Below are positions 34,757 to 43,607 of a stretch of 64,000 nt of DNA, piece after piece (the first letter of the stretch is position 1; the number at the start of each line of letters is the position of its first letter). The notes under the pieces are model-generated. The model saw nothing but the letters and a program-made list of their open reading frames with translations. It searched no databases and was not told the DNA's origin. The stretch spans positions 519,390 through 583,389 of the forward strand of contig NZ_JBHZGL010000001.1 of NCBI RefSeq assembly GCF_051900415.1, read 5' to 3'. The DNA comes from Frateuria_A sp051900415 (GTDB lineage: Bacteria; Pseudomonadota; Gammaproteobacteria; Xanthomonadales; Rhodanobacteraceae). A program made the translations under genes and the position numbers.

Positions 34757-35128
34757 GCGGTACCGGGCTTCTCTCGCGGACGAGGGACGCGAGGGCCTCG
34801 CGACAAAGCGGGCATTCCGATCGAAAGCGCGCCAGCGGCATGTCGGCACCTTCCCACCGCGATCGCGGTGGAAAGGCTCGGGACCGCCTCGTCGAGCCCC
34901 AAGAACCTTCCCCCGTTTACGGGGGAAGGTGCCCGCAGGGCGGATGGGGGAGACCTTGCGGCAGACCACCAAGGCATTCGGCCTGGAATGCAGTCCCATC
35001 CGCCTGCCGCCTCTCCCCGCGTTCGTAGACAAGGGCTCGTCAACGGAACGCTCCGGAAGGGCGCAGTTCTCGCCATCACGCCCCCCAGCGCCTATCCTTG
35101 ACGATCCGCCTTGCGCTTGCCGCTTCCG
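34757..35128. other. 372-base intergenic stretch with two large palindromes
   Basis: No gene is supported here. A 28-base near-perfect palindrome (34849-34876) is centred on CCACCGCGATCGCGGTGG. A second one (34906-34929) has arms CCTTCCCCCGT and ACGGGGGAAGG around TT. Its CCTTCCCCC core recurs at 40885-40913. The remainder has no evident structure, and I saw no clear promoter for the CYTH gene. Confidence 0.75.
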
Positions 35129-35674
35129 ATGGCCACCGAGATCGAACGCAAATTCCTGTTGGCTGGCGACACCTGGCGCCAGTCGATCGTGCGCAGCGAG
35201 CAGATCGCCCAGGGCTACCTGGTCGGCGCGCAGGCGCTGCACGAGGGCCACGCGCGTGCCTCGGTGCGCGTGCGTCGCGCAGGCGAACGGGCGTGGCTGA
35301 ACATCAAGAGCGCCACGCTCGGCATCGAACGCGCCGAGTTCGAATACCCGATACCGCTGGAGGACGCACAGTCGATGCTGGGCTCGCTTTGCGACGGCGT
35401 GCTCGAGAAGGTGCGTCACCACGTCGAGGTCGACGGAACGCTGTTCGAGATCGACGAGTTCTTGGGCGACAACGCCGGCCTGGTAGTCGCCGAAGTGGAG
35501 CTTCCCACCGCCGATGCCGGGTTTCCGCGCCCGGCCTGGCTGGGCCGCGAGGTCAGCGCGCTGGCGCGCTACTACAACGTCAACCTGATCGCTCACCCGT
35601 TCGCGCGCTGGACCGAGGCCGAGCGCGCCGCGGCCGACGGCGAACAGACCGCAGGAGAGCAGGCATGCTGCTGA
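35129..35674 (+). CDS. CYTH domain protein (triphosphate tunnel metalloenzyme)
   Basis: This 181-residue protein starts with the ExExK signature (MATEIERKFLL), then alternating charged strands (ASVRVRRAGERAWLNIKSAT; GIERAEFEYPIPLEDA) that line the tunnel. Family members hydrolyse inorganic triphosphate or act on nucleoside triphosphates. Bacterial stand-alone forms are mostly tripolyphosphatases, so that is the likely activity, not proven. ATG 35129 begins the signature; no good SD is seen. Its last ten bases overlap the nagZ start. Confidence 0.88.
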   Translation: MATEIERKFLLAGDTWRQSIVRSEQIAQGYLVGAQALHEGHARASVRVRRAGERAWLNIKSATLGIERAEFEYPIPLEDAQSMLGSLCDGVLEKVRHHVEVDGTLFEIDEFLGDNAGLVVAEVELPTADAGFPRPAWLGREVSALARYYNVNLIAHPFARWTEAERAAADGEQTAGEQACC

Positions 35675-36681
35675 TCGGCCTGGCCGGGCTGGAACTCGAA
35701 CCGCGCGAGCGCGACTGGCTGGTCGCGCCGGGCGTGGCGGGGGTCATCCTGTTCGCGCGCAATTACGCCAACCGCGAGCAGCTGATACGCCTTGCCGAAT
35801 CCATTCGCGAGGTCGGTGGCGAGCATCTGCTGGTCGCGGTTGACCAGGAAGGCGGTCCGGTACAGCGCTTCCGCGAAGGTTTCACCCGCTTGCCGGCACT
35901 GTCGAGGATCGGCGCGACCTATGCGCACGATCCGGACGATGCCGTGCGCCTGGCCGAGGAGCACGCCTGGGTCATGTCCAGCGAACTGCGCGCCTGCGGG
36001 GTGGATTTCAGCTTCGCTCCGGTGGTGGACCTGGCGCGCGGCAGCGCCGCGATCGGCCCGCGCGCGTTCCACGCCGACCCGGCCATCGCCGGCGAGCTGG
36101 CCCAGGCCTACGTGCGCGGCATGCACCTGGGCGGCATGGCGGCGGTGCTCAAGCATTTCCCCGGCCACGGTTCGGTGGCTGCCGATACACACAAGGCACA
36201 GGCGATCGATCCGCGCTCGCTGGAAGCCATCCGCGATGCCGACCTGCGCCCGTTCGCCGAAGCCATCGAGGCGCATGCCGAGGCGGTAATGATGGCGCAC
36301 GTGATCTACCCGGAAGTCGACGACCGTCCGGCCGGCTTCTCGCCCGTATGGATCGAGGGCGTCCTGCGTGGCGAACTGGGCTTCGCCGGCGTCGTCATCA
36401 GCGACGACATCAGTATGGCCGCAGCGGGCGCCGCCGGTGGCGTCGGCGCACGGGTGAAGGCCCACCTGGCCGCCGGCTGCGACCTGGTGCTGGCCTGCTT
36501 CCCCGAGGTGGTGGATGAGGCGATCGCCGCATTGCCGCTCTTGGCCGACGACGCCATGGAGCGCCTCGCACCGATGCGTGGCGCCATCGGCGCGACCTGG
36601 GATGGCCTCCTGGACAATCCGCAGCGCGACCGCTTCATCGCACGCGTTACCGCGCTGCACGAACCCGAAGGAAACGCATGA
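35665..36681 (+). CDS. nagZ: Beta-N-acetylhexosaminidase (NagZ)
   Basis: This 338-residue cytoplasmic glycoside hydrolase family 3 enzyme has LVAVDQEGGPVQRFREGF, the KHFPGHGSVAADTHKA motif (His/Asp dyad loop), and the nucleophile region GVVISDDISM. It removes N-acetylglucosamine from muropeptides during peptidoglycan recycling. ATG 35665 has CAGGAG at 35652. It overlaps the CYTH gene by ten bases and the following hpt gene by four, so the three are translationally linked. Confidence 0.94.
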   Translation: MLLIGLAGLELEPRERDWLVAPGVAGVILFARNYANREQLIRLAESIREVGGEHLLVAVDQEGGPVQRFREGFTRLPALSRIGATYAHDPDDAVRLAEEHAWVMSSELRACGVDFSFAPVVDLARGSAAIGPRAFHADPAIAGELAQAYVRGMHLGGMAAVLKHFPGHGSVAADTHKAQAIDPRSLEAIRDADLRPFAEAIEAHAEAVMMAHVIYPEVDDRPAGFSPVWIEGVLRGELGFAGVVISDDISMAAAGAAGGVGARVKAHLAAGCDLVLACFPEVVDEAIAALPLLADDAMERLAPMRGAIGATWDGLLDNPQRDRFIARVTALHEPEGNA

Positions 36682-37229
36682 CCACTCCGCTTCCCCCGCT
36701 GGCGCAGGCGCTGGCCAACGCCGAGGTGCTGTTCGAGCGCGACGAACTGGAAACCGTGATCGCCGACCTCGGCCGGCGCATCGACGCCACCCTCGACGGC
36801 GAGCGCGCCGTGTTCCTGACCGTGATGAACGGCGCGCTGATGTTCGCCGGCCAACTCGCGTTGTCGATCCGCACCGACCTGGAGTTCGACTACGTGCACG
36901 CCACCCGCTACCGCGGCGCCACCGCCGGCAGCGACCTGTGCTGGCTGCGCGAACCGCAGGCGGCGCTGGCCGGTCGTACCGTGCTGCTGGTCGACGACAT
37001 CCTCGACGAGGGCCACACGCTCAAGGCCGTGCGCGACGACTGCATGAAGCGCGGCGCCAGGCGCGTGCTGATCGCCAGCCTCTGCCGCAAGCTGCATGAC
37101 CGTTGCGTGGCAGGCATCGCCCCGGACTTCAACGGCGTGGAGCTGCCGGACCGCTACGTGTTCGGCTACGGCATGGATTACTACGAGCAGGGCCGCAACT
37201 TGCCGGCCATCTATGCGTTGCGGTCGTAG
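36678..37229 (+). CDS. hpt: Hypoxanthine-guanine phosphoribosyltransferase
   Basis: This 183-residue cytosolic enzyme salvages hypoxanthine and guanine using PRPP. The PRPP-binding motif is clear (VLLVDDILDEGHTL), as are the flexible-loop region (DYVHATRYRGATAGSDLCWL) and an N-terminal FLTVMNGALMFAGQL. It overlaps nagZ through ATGA. It is followed, across a palindromic repeat, by a purine nucleoside phosphorylase-like gene that would release hypoxanthine, so the two enzymes fit one salvage route. Confidence 0.93.
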   Translation: MTTPLPPLAQALANAEVLFERDELETVIADLGRRIDATLDGERAVFLTVMNGALMFAGQLALSIRTDLEFDYVHATRYRGATAGSDLCWLREPQAALAGRTVLLVDDILDEGHTLKAVRDDCMKRGARRVLIASLCRKLHDRCVAGIAPDFNGVELPDRYVFGYGMDYYEQGRNLPAIYALRS

Positions 37230-37293
37230 GGTGGGCTTCAGCTCACCGACATTCCGCCGCAGCGTGCGGATGGTGGGCTGAAGCCCACCCTAC
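37226..37293. repeat. REP-like paired palindrome (GTAGGGTGGGCTTCAGC family)
   Basis: GTAGGGTGGGCTTCAGCTCA at 37226 (one base different from the 2677 unit) is mirrored by GGTGGGCTGAAGCCCACCCT to 37293. It starts within the last codons of hpt: its first bases overlap the hpt stop codon. Confidence 0.83.
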
Positions 37294-37342
37294 GGCGCTT
37301 CCCGCGCTCCCGTTTCCTCTCTTCCGTTTGCGGGTTTCATCT

Positions 37343-38095
37343 ATGGCAGAGTCCTCCCTTATCGACCTGGCCGTCATCGGCGGCAGCGGCCTGTACCAGT
37401 TTCCGGGCCTGGAGAACGTCAGCCGGCGCGCGCTGGAAACCCCTTACGGCCCGGCCTCGGGTGAGGTGGTGCTGGGCGACTTCGCCGGCAAGCGGCTGGC
37501 CTTCCTGGCGCGCCACGGCGAAAGCCACACGCTGGCGCCGCACCGGGTCAACTACCGCGCCAACTTGTGGGCGCTGCACGCGCTGGGTGCCCGACGGGTG
37601 ATCGGCGTCAACGCCGTAGGCGGCATCCGGGCCGACATGGGCCCGCGCACGCTGGTGGTGCCTGACCAGCTGATCGACTATACCCATGGCCGGGCCACCA
37701 GCTTCTGCGACGTCGAGGGCGCCGAGGTCAAGCACATCGACTTCAGCGAGCCCTATACCGCCTCGCTGCGGCAGGCGTTGCTGGATGCGGCGGGCAGGGC
37801 GGGCATAGCGGTGATCGACGGCGGCTGTTACGGCGCCACCCAGGGGCCGCGGCTGGAAACCCGCGCCGAGATCGCCCGCATGAAGCGTGACGGCTGCGAC
37901 CTGGTCGGCATGACCGGCATGCCGGAGGCGGCCCTGGCGCGCGAACTGGAGCTCCAATACGCCTGCCTGTCGCTCGTGGCGAACTTCGCCGCCGGCTGCG
38001 GGGACGAGGCGGAAATCAGTATCGAGGAGATTTTTGCCCACCTGGCGGCCGCCACAGCGCAGGTTCCGGTATTGCTCAAGGCAATGCTGTCCTAA
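37343..38095 (+). CDS. S-methyl-5'-thioinosine/purine nucleoside phosphorylase
   Basis: This 250-residue protein belongs to the MTAP/PNP family. It has a phosphate-binding GGSGLYQFPGLENV near the N-terminus, ARHGESHTLAPHRVNYRANL (His/Arg site), GVNAVGGIRADMGP, and the base site DLVGMTGMPEAALARELE. In Pseudomonas the nagZ-linked homologue is a methylthioinosine phosphorylase releasing hypoxanthine. Proximity to nagZ and hpt suggests the same here. True MTA phosphorylase or PNP activity cannot be excluded from sequence alone. ATG 37343 follows the repeat without a strong SD. Confidence 0.85.
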   Translation: MAESSLIDLAVIGGSGLYQFPGLENVSRRALETPYGPASGEVVLGDFAGKRLAFLARHGESHTLAPHRVNYRANLWALHALGARRVIGVNAVGGIRADMGPRTLVVPDQLIDYTHGRATSFCDVEGAEVKHIDFSEPYTASLRQALLDAAGRAGIAVIDGGCYGATQGPRLETRAEIARMKRDGCDLVGMTGMPEAALARELELQYACLSLVANFAAGCGDEAEISIEEIFAHLAAATAQVPVLLKAMLS

Positions 38096-38135
38096 TCAGC
38101 TAATGGCTTTATCGCACGAAAGTTAATCCCGCATA

Positions 38136-38164
38136 TTGCGCTTTACCAGTAAACATGCTGATAC
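38136..38164 (+). promoter_or_regulatory. Candidate sigma-70 promoter of the cold-shock gene
   Basis: TTGCGC (38136-38141), a 17-base spacer and TGATAC (38159-38164) precede the cold-shock gene. Transcription would start near 38171, leaving an 85-base leader, as is usual for cspA-type genes where the leader helps cold regulation. Confidence 0.5.
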
Positions 38165-38255
38165 TTTTGCCCGTGCCAGGGGCGGCTGACCAAGGGGAAA
38201 CGGCGGTCCAGCTCAAATACCTTGGTGCATCCAGTCCTAGTCAGAGGTTCACGCA

Positions 38256-38462
38256 ATGCGTTTCGGTACGGTCAAGTGGTTCAACGATGCCAAGGGCTTT
38301 GGCTTCATCGCGCCTGAGGACGGTGGGGAGGATGTGTTCGTCCATTTCTCGGCCATCAATTCCAAGGGTTTCCGCAGCCTTCAGGAAGGCCAGCGCGTGA
38401 AGTTCGAAGTCACCCAGGGCCCGAAGGGCGCCCAGGCTTCGGGCGTGGAAGTGGCGGCCTGA
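38256..38462 (+). CDS. Cold-shock protein, CspA family
   Basis: This 68-residue single cold-shock domain has RNP1 KGFGFI and RNP2 VFVHF in the expected order (MRFGTVKWFNDAKGFGFIAP; EDVFVHFSAINSKGFRSL). It binds single-stranded nucleic acid and melts RNA structure. A clear terminator follows (38490-38521) and a promoter-like pair lies upstream, so the gene is monocistronic. Which csp paralogue it is cannot be told. Confidence 0.95.
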   Translation: MRFGTVKWFNDAKGFGFIAPEDGGEDVFVHFSAINSKGFRSLQEGQRVKFEVTQGPKGAQASGVEVAA

Positions 38463-38489
38463 TCGCACTCCTCGCGTCTTGATGAAAGA

Positions 38490-38521
38490 AAAGCCCCATG
38501 CTCGCGCATGGGGCTTTTTTA
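38490..38521 (+). terminator. Rho-independent terminator of the cold-shock gene
   Basis: AAAGCCCCATG pairs with CATGGGGCTTT around CTCGCG, followed by a run of T. A strong canonical terminator 28 bases past the stop. Confidence 0.93.
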
Positions 38522-38530
38522 TGGCCCGTC

Positions 38531-38596
38531 TGTAGGAGCGCACCCTGTGCGCGACCATGGGGCTACGGGCGGTCGCGCACAGGGGGCGCTCCTACA
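38531..38596. repeat. REP-like paired palindrome (TGTAGGAGCGCACCCTGTGC)
   Basis: TGTAGGAGCGCACCCTGTGC at 38531 is mirrored by an arm ending GGGGGCGCTCCTACA at 38596. It is the same family as 4227-4288, with CACCCTGTG in place of CCCTTGGG. It is located between the csp terminator and trxB. Confidence 0.83.
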
Positions 38597-38637
38597 GGGG
38601 GCGTCGCCGGTTTCGCCCCCTCGCGGCTGGGCCGAAC

Positions 38638-39600
38638 TCAGCCGATCAGGTGCTGCTGGTCGAGCCAGCGCTCGGCGTCCAGCGCGGCCATGCAGCCGAA
38701 ACCGGCCGAGGTGATCGCCTGGCGATACACGTGGTCGGCCACGTCACCGGCGGCGAATACGCCCGGCACCGAGGTCGCCGTCGCCATGCCGCTGGTACCG
38801 CTGCGGATCTTGATATACCCGTCGTGCATTTCCAGCTGGCCTTCGAAAATGCCGGTATTGGGCGTATGGCCGATGGCGACGAAGAAGCCGGTCGCCTCGA
38901 TATCGCGTGTGGCGCCCGAATTGACATCCTTCACCCGCACGCCGGTCACGCCGGACTGGTCGCCCAATACTTCGTCGATGGTGCTGTTCCAGACCAGTTC
39001 GACCTTGCCGGCGGCGGCCTTCTCGAACAGCTTGTCCTGCATGATCTTCTCGGCGCGAAGCTTGTCGCGGCGATGCACCAGGGTGACCTTGCGGGCGATG
39101 TTGGCGAGATAGAGCGCTTCTTCCACCGCGGTATTGCCGCCGCCGACCACCACCACGTCCTGCTCGCGGAAGAAGAAGCCGTCGCAGGTGGCACAGGCGG
39201 ACACGCCGCGCCCCTTGAACTTCTCCTCGCTGGCGATTCCCAGGTACTTGGCGGTGGCGCCGGTGGCGATGATCAGCGCGTCGGCCGTGTATTCGCCCGA
39301 ATCGCCCTTGAGGCGGAACGGACGCTGGTTGAGATCCACGACGTGGATGTGGTCGAAGATCATCTCGGTGTGGAAGCGCTCGGCGTGCTCGGCCATGCGC
39401 TGCATCAGCGCGGGGCCCTGCAGGCCCTCGACGTCGCCCGGCCAGTTGTCCACTTCCGTAGTCGTCATGAGCTGGCCGCCCTGCTGCAGGCCGGTGATCA
39501 GCGTCGGCTTGAGGTTGGCGCGCGCGGCATACACCGCTGCGGTGTAGCCGGCGGGGCCCGAGCCGAGGATCAGCAGGCGGCTGTGTTTGGGGGTGCTCAT
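38638..39600 (-). CDS. trxB: Thioredoxin-disulfide reductase
   Basis: This 320-residue FAD/NADPH flavoprotein has FAD motif GSGPAGYTAAVYAARA near the N-terminus, the redox centre C136-A-T-C139 (ACATCDGFFF) and NADPH motif VVVGGGNTAVEEAL. It keeps thioredoxin reduced. ATG 39600 has AAGGA eight bases upstream. In many gammaproteobacteria trxB lies next to lrp and ftsK; here the neighbour across a 203-base gap is ald. Confidence 0.96.
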   Translation of the reverse strand: MSTPKHSRLLILGSGPAGYTAAVYAARANLKPTLITGLQQGGQLMTTTEVDNWPGDVEGLQGPALMQRMAEHAERFHTEMIFDHIHVVDLNQRPFRLKGDSGEYTADALIIATGATAKYLGIASEEKFKGRGVSACATCDGFFFREQDVVVVGGGNTAVEEALYLANIARKVTLVHRRDKLRAEKIMQDKLFEKAAAGKVELVWNSTIDEVLGDQSGVTGVRVKDVNSGATRDIEATGFFVAIGHTPNTGIFEGQLEMHDGYIKIRSGTSGMATATSVPGVFAAGDVADHVYRQAITSAGFGCMAALDAERWLDQQHLIG

Positions 39601-39803
39601 CGTTATAATCCTTGGGTTTGCAGACGGCTTTGATCGTTATTTGCCTTGACCGGGCGCGACATGGATGCTGCCGCGCCGCAGAGTCGGCGCTTGGAACCCG
39701 CAAGGATGGGGAAGGGCGACGAGCGATTCAAGCTTCCGCTTCCCGGTTTCCCACACTGTCGACGCGTTTGCGCCGGCCCAACCCCACAGGATTGCTAACT
39801 GCC

Positions 39804-40868
39804 ATGCGTATCGGTATTCCTTCCGAAACCAAGACCCTCGAAGGGCGCGTCGCCCTCGTCCCCGCTGCTGCCGCCGACCTGGTCCGCCGCGGCCACGAGG
39901 TGTTCATCCAGGCCGGCGCCGGCGAGAAGAGCGGCTTCTCCGACGAGGCCTACACCAAGGAAGGCATCACCGTCGTTCCCGACGCCGCCGCGCTGTACGA
40001 GAAGGGCGAGCTGATCGTCAAGGTCAAGGAGCCGATCGCCGGCGACCTGGCCCTGCTGAAGAAGCACCACCTGCTGTTCTGCTACCTGCACCTGGCCGCC
40101 GAGCCGGCGCTGACCAAGTCGCTGCTCGACATCGGCCTGACCGGCGTGGCGTTCGAGTCGGTCGAAGAGAACGGCGGCCTGCCGCTGCTGCTGCCGATGT
40201 CGGTGATCGCCGGCCGCATCGCCACGCAAATCGGTACGACCCTGCTTCATCGCCCGCAGGGCGGCAAGGGCAAGCTGCTGGGCGGCATGGCCTCCACGCC
40301 GCGCGGCAAGGTGGTCGTGCTGGGCGCCGGCGCCGCCGGTGGCAACGCTGCCGCGCTGGCCGCCGCCGCGGGTGCCAACGTGGTGGTGTTCGACAAGCGC
40401 CAGGACCGCCTGGCCGAAATGATGGCGATGGGCCCGAACGTGACCGCGCTGTACGCCTACGAATCCACCGTGGCGCAGGAAGTGCGCGATGCCGACCTGG
40501 TCGTCGGCGCCGTGCTGATCCCCAGCGCCAAGGCGCCGCGCGTGGTCACCGAGGACATGGTCAAGACCATGGAGAAGGGCTCGGTGTTGGTCGACATCTC
40601 GATCGACCAGGGCGGCTGCTTCGAGACCTCCAGGCCGACCACCTGGAAGGAGCCGACCTACGACGTGCACGGCGTGACGCACTTCTGCGTGACCAACATG
40701 CCGGGCGCCGTGCCGCAGACCTCCTCGCTGGCGATCTCCGCCGCGATCCTGCCGTACGTGCAGCGCCTTGCTGCCGGCAACCAGTGGCGCGAGCACGCCC
40801 CGCTGGCCGGTGGTATCAACGTCGACGGCGGCAAGCTGGTCCATCCGGCCCTGCAGGGCATGGTCTGA
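39804..40868 (+). CDS. ald: Alanine dehydrogenase
   Basis: This 354-residue NAD-dependent enzyme interconverts L-alanine and pyruvate/ammonia. Recognisable parts are MRIGIPSETKTLEGRVALVP, K75 in VKVKEP and H96 in FCYLHLAAE (the canonical catalytic pair positions), the NAD motif VVVLGAGAAGGNAA, and TNMPGAVPQTSSLAI. ATG 39804 fits the family start. It is divergent from trxB and lies where lrp often sits in related gene orders. A strong 13-bp-arm palindrome follows its stop. Confidence 0.95.
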   Translation: MRIGIPSETKTLEGRVALVPAAAADLVRRGHEVFIQAGAGEKSGFSDEAYTKEGITVVPDAAALYEKGELIVKVKEPIAGDLALLKKHHLLFCYLHLAAEPALTKSLLDIGLTGVAFESVEENGGLPLLLPMSVIAGRIATQIGTTLLHRPQGGKGKLLGGMASTPRGKVVVLGAGAAGGNAAALAAAAGANVVVFDKRQDRLAEMMAMGPNVTALYAYESTVAQEVRDADLVVGAVLIPSAKAPRVVTEDMVKTMEKGSVLVDISIDQGGCFETSRPTTWKEPTYDVHGVTHFCVTNMPGAVPQTSSLAISAAILPYVQRLAAGNQWREHAPLAGGINVDGGKLVHPALQGMV

Positions 40869-40884
40869 GTCCTGGTTCTGCTCT

Positions 40885-40913
40885 CCCTTCCCCCGGCGCA
40901 GCCGGGGGAAGGG
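40885..40913. repeat. Palindrome CCCTTCCCCCGGC with 3-base loop
   Basis: CCCTTCCCCCGGC (40885-40897) and GCCGGGGGAAGGG (40901-40913) are exact inverse arms, 13 bp, around GCA. Located 16 bases after the ald stop. No T-run follows, so it may be a repeat element instead of a classical terminator. The core matches 34906-34929. Confidence 0.85.
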
Positions 40914-41075
40914 GTTGGGGAGGCCTCTGGCTTTGGCAGACTAAGGCCCACCCCACGTTTCCATGGACGGTAAGCGCAGCTCTCCAAAACCTGCGCCTTT
41001 CGAGAAAAATCAAGCTTCTACCCCCTCCTTGCCCTGTGTAGACTTGGTGCGAAGTCTCGAGGGGAATCCACTCCG

Positions 41076-43400
41076 GTGGCGCGAAGCGCAGCAAACGTAA
41101 AGAAAGCACCCGAATCCACCGGCCTGAGCGAAGAAGCCAAGCGCCGCCTGCGCGAAGCCGGCGCGTTGCTGCTGTTGCCGCTGGCCGTCTACCTGTTGGT
41201 CTGCCTGGCCAGCTACAACGATCAGGACCCGAGCTGGGGCCACGTCGGTTCCATCGAGCACGCGCGCAACCTGGGTGGCTCCGTCGGCGCCAACATCGCC
41301 AACCTGCTGCGCTACATCTTCGGCTGGGTTTCCTATTGCTTTCCGCTGTTGCTCCTGCTGCTGGGCGTGCAGGTGCTGCGCCAGCGCGGCGAAAACGCCG
41401 AGCACCCGTGGGAATCCTCGCTGCGGCTGATCGGTTTCGTGTTCTTCTTCATCACCGCGCCGGCGCTGATGTATCTCAACTTCAGCGAAGCCGTGCTGCC
41501 CCAGGGCACCGGTGGCATCATCGGGCAGTGGGTCGGGCACGGATTGCTGCAGGCGTTCGGCGAGAAGGGCGCGCCGCTGCTGCTGCTGGCGCTGTTCCTG
41601 ATCGCGGTGACGCTGGCCACCGGCTTGTCCTGGTTCAAGGTGATGGACTGGACCGGGCAGGGCACGCTGGTCGCCTTCGGCTGGCTGCGCGGCAAGCTCA
41701 AGCAGGCGCCGGACGTGGCCAAGGCGCAGCAGGCGCGCGCCGAGCGCGAAGTGGTCAAGAAAGCCGAGGCCGTGAAGCAGGCCAAGCGCGAGCCGGTCCG
41801 CATCGAGACGCCCCCCGCGCCGGTAGCAAAAAGCGAGCGCGCAAAGCTCGAAACGCAGATTCCGCTGTTCGTCGGCGCCTCGCAGCCCGGGGAACTGCCG
41901 CCGCTGTCGCTGCTCGACGAGGCGCCGGAGCAGGGCCCGGGCTACTCGGAAGAGACGCTCGAAGTGCTCTCGCGCCAAGTCGAGCTCAAGCTCAAGGACT
42001 TCCGCATCGAGGCCAAGGTGGTCGGCGTCTATCCCGGCCCCGTCATCACCCGCTTCGAGCTGGAGCCGGCCGCCGGCGTGCGCGGCTCGCAGGTCTCCAG
42101 CCTGGACAAGGACATCGCCCGCGGCCTGTCGGTGGTGAGCGTGCGCGTGGTCGATGTGATCCCGGGCAAGAACGTGATCGGCCTGGAAATCCCCAATACC
42201 CGCAAGCAGATCGTGTATCTGTCCGAGATCCTGCGCTCGGACAAGTACGACCAGATGAAATCGCCGCTGGCGCTGGCGCTGGGCAAGGACATCGGCGGCA
42301 AGCCGGTGGTCACGGACCTCGCCAAGATGCCGCACTTGCTGGTGGCCGGCACCACCGGTTCGGGCAAGTCCGTCGCGGTCAACGCGATGGTGCTCTCGCT
42401 GCTCTACAAGGCGAGCCCGAAAGACGTGCGCATGATCATGATCGATCCGAAGATGCTGGAGCTCTCGGTCTACGAGGGCATCCCGCATCTGCTGGCACCG
42501 GTCGTGACCGACATGAAGGAAGCGGCCAATGCGCTGCGCTGGTGCGTGGCCGAGATGGAGCGCCGCTACAAGCTGATGGCCGCGGTGGGCGTGCGCAACC
42601 TGGGCGGCTTCAACAAGAAGGTCAAGGACGCGGAGGCGGCCGGCCAGCCGCTGCTCGACCCGCTGTTCCGTCCCAATCCCGAGATGCCCAACCTGGCGGC
42701 CGAGCCGCTGGAGCCGCTGCCCTACATCGTCATCATCATCGACGAATTCGCCGACATGATGATGATCGTCGGCAAGAAGGTGGAGGAGCTGATCGCCCGC
42801 CTGGCGCAGAAGGCGCGCGCCGCGGGCGTGCACCTGGTGCTGGCCACGCAGCGCCCGTCGGTGGACGTGATCACCGGCCTGATCAAGGCGAACATCCCGA
42901 CCCGCATCGCGTTCCAGGTGTCCAGCAAGATCGACTCGCGCACGATCCTCGACCAGTCCGGCGCCGAAGCGCTGCTCGGCCACGGCGACATGCTCTACCT
43001 GCCGCCCGGCACCGCCACGCCCGAGCGCGTCCATGGCGCGTTCGTGGACGACCACGAAGTGCATGGCGTGGTCGCCTGGCTCAAGGCCCAAGGCGCGCCG
43101 CAATACATCGAGGGCGTGCTGGAAGAGGTGCAGGCTACTTCCGACGGCAAGTTCATCAACGACTCGGGCCTGCCGCAGGACGGCGAAGAAGGTGGCGACG
43201 CCGATGCGCAGCTGTACGACAAGGCGGTCGCCGTGGTCACCCAGACCCGCCGCGCCTCGATCTCCGGCGTGCAGCGCCACCTGCGCATCGGCTACAACCG
43301 CGCCGCGCGGCTGATCGAGCAGATGGAGCAGGACGGCGTGGTCAGCGCGCCACAGCACAACGGCAACCGCGAAGTGCTCGCACCGCCCCCTCCGAAGTAG
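41076..43400 (+). CDS. ftsK: DNA translocase FtsK
   Basis: This 774-residue division protein has four N-terminal membrane helices (about residues 28-195) and a short linker rich in K, A and E (about 200-290). The motor domain has Walker A GTTGSGKS (K431) and Walker B YIVIIIDEFADMMM. The gamma domain at about 710-770 (AVVTQTRRASISGVQRHLRI) reads the KOPS polarity sites. It pumps chromosome ends and activates XerCD at the septum. The start is GTG 41076 with GAGGGGA about 11 bases upstream. The linker is short compared with E. coli FtsK. lolA follows. Confidence 0.96.
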   Translation: MARSAANVKKAPESTGLSEEAKRRLREAGALLLLPLAVYLLVCLASYNDQDPSWGHVGSIEHARNLGGSVGANIANLLRYIFGWVSYCFPLLLLLLGVQVLRQRGENAEHPWESSLRLIGFVFFFITAPALMYLNFSEAVLPQGTGGIIGQWVGHGLLQAFGEKGAPLLLLALFLIAVTLATGLSWFKVMDWTGQGTLVAFGWLRGKLKQAPDVAKAQQARAEREVVKKAEAVKQAKREPVRIETPPAPVAKSERAKLETQIPLFVGASQPGELPPLSLLDEAPEQGPGYSEETLEVLSRQVELKLKDFRIEAKVVGVYPGPVITRFELEPAAGVRGSQVSSLDKDIARGLSVVSVRVVDVIPGKNVIGLEIPNTRKQIVYLSEILRSDKYDQMKSPLALALGKDIGGKPVVTDLAKMPHLLVAGTTGSGKSVAVNAMVLSLLYKASPKDVRMIMIDPKMLELSVYEGIPHLLAPVVTDMKEAANALRWCVAEMERRYKLMAAVGVRNLGGFNKKVKDAEAAGQPLLDPLFRPNPEMPNLAAEPLEPLPYIVIIIDEFADMMMIVGKKVEELIARLAQKARAAGVHLVLATQRPSVDVITGLIKANIPTRIAFQVSSKIDSRTILDQSGAEALLGHGDMLYLPPGTATPERVHGAFVDDHEVHGVVAWLKAQGAPQYIEGVLEEVQATSDGKFINDSGLPQDGEEGGDADAQLYDKAVAVVTQTRRASISGVQRHLRIGYNRAARLIEQMEQDGVVSAPQHNGNREVLAPPPPK

Positions 43401-43424
43401 TCGCTTACCCGCGCCACCATTCCC

Positions 43425-43494
43425 TGTAGGAACGCCCTTGGGCGCGACCGCCATGCATGAACCACCGCGGTCGCGCCCGAAGGCGCTCCTACAA
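43425..43494. repeat. REP-like paired palindrome between ftsK and lolA
   Basis: TGTAGGAACGCCCTTGGGCG at 43425 and an inverted arm ending AAGGCGCTCCTACA at 43494, with two mismatches. Same family as 4227-4288. Confidence 0.83.
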
Positions 43495-43607
43495 GGTGTC
43501 GTTTATGTCGCGGCCATGCGTCCGCCCCACGACCTACAATCCGCTTGTGTCGCGATTAAGCCGCAGCGACCGAAACTTTCCCGCACGTTCCCAGGAACAG
43601 GGCTTCC

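Noticed and set aside
35098..35664. Extension of NagZ upstream to 35098
   Set aside because: The added 189 codons are an out-of-frame reading of the CYTH gene; ATG 35665 has its own SD and begins the family sequence.
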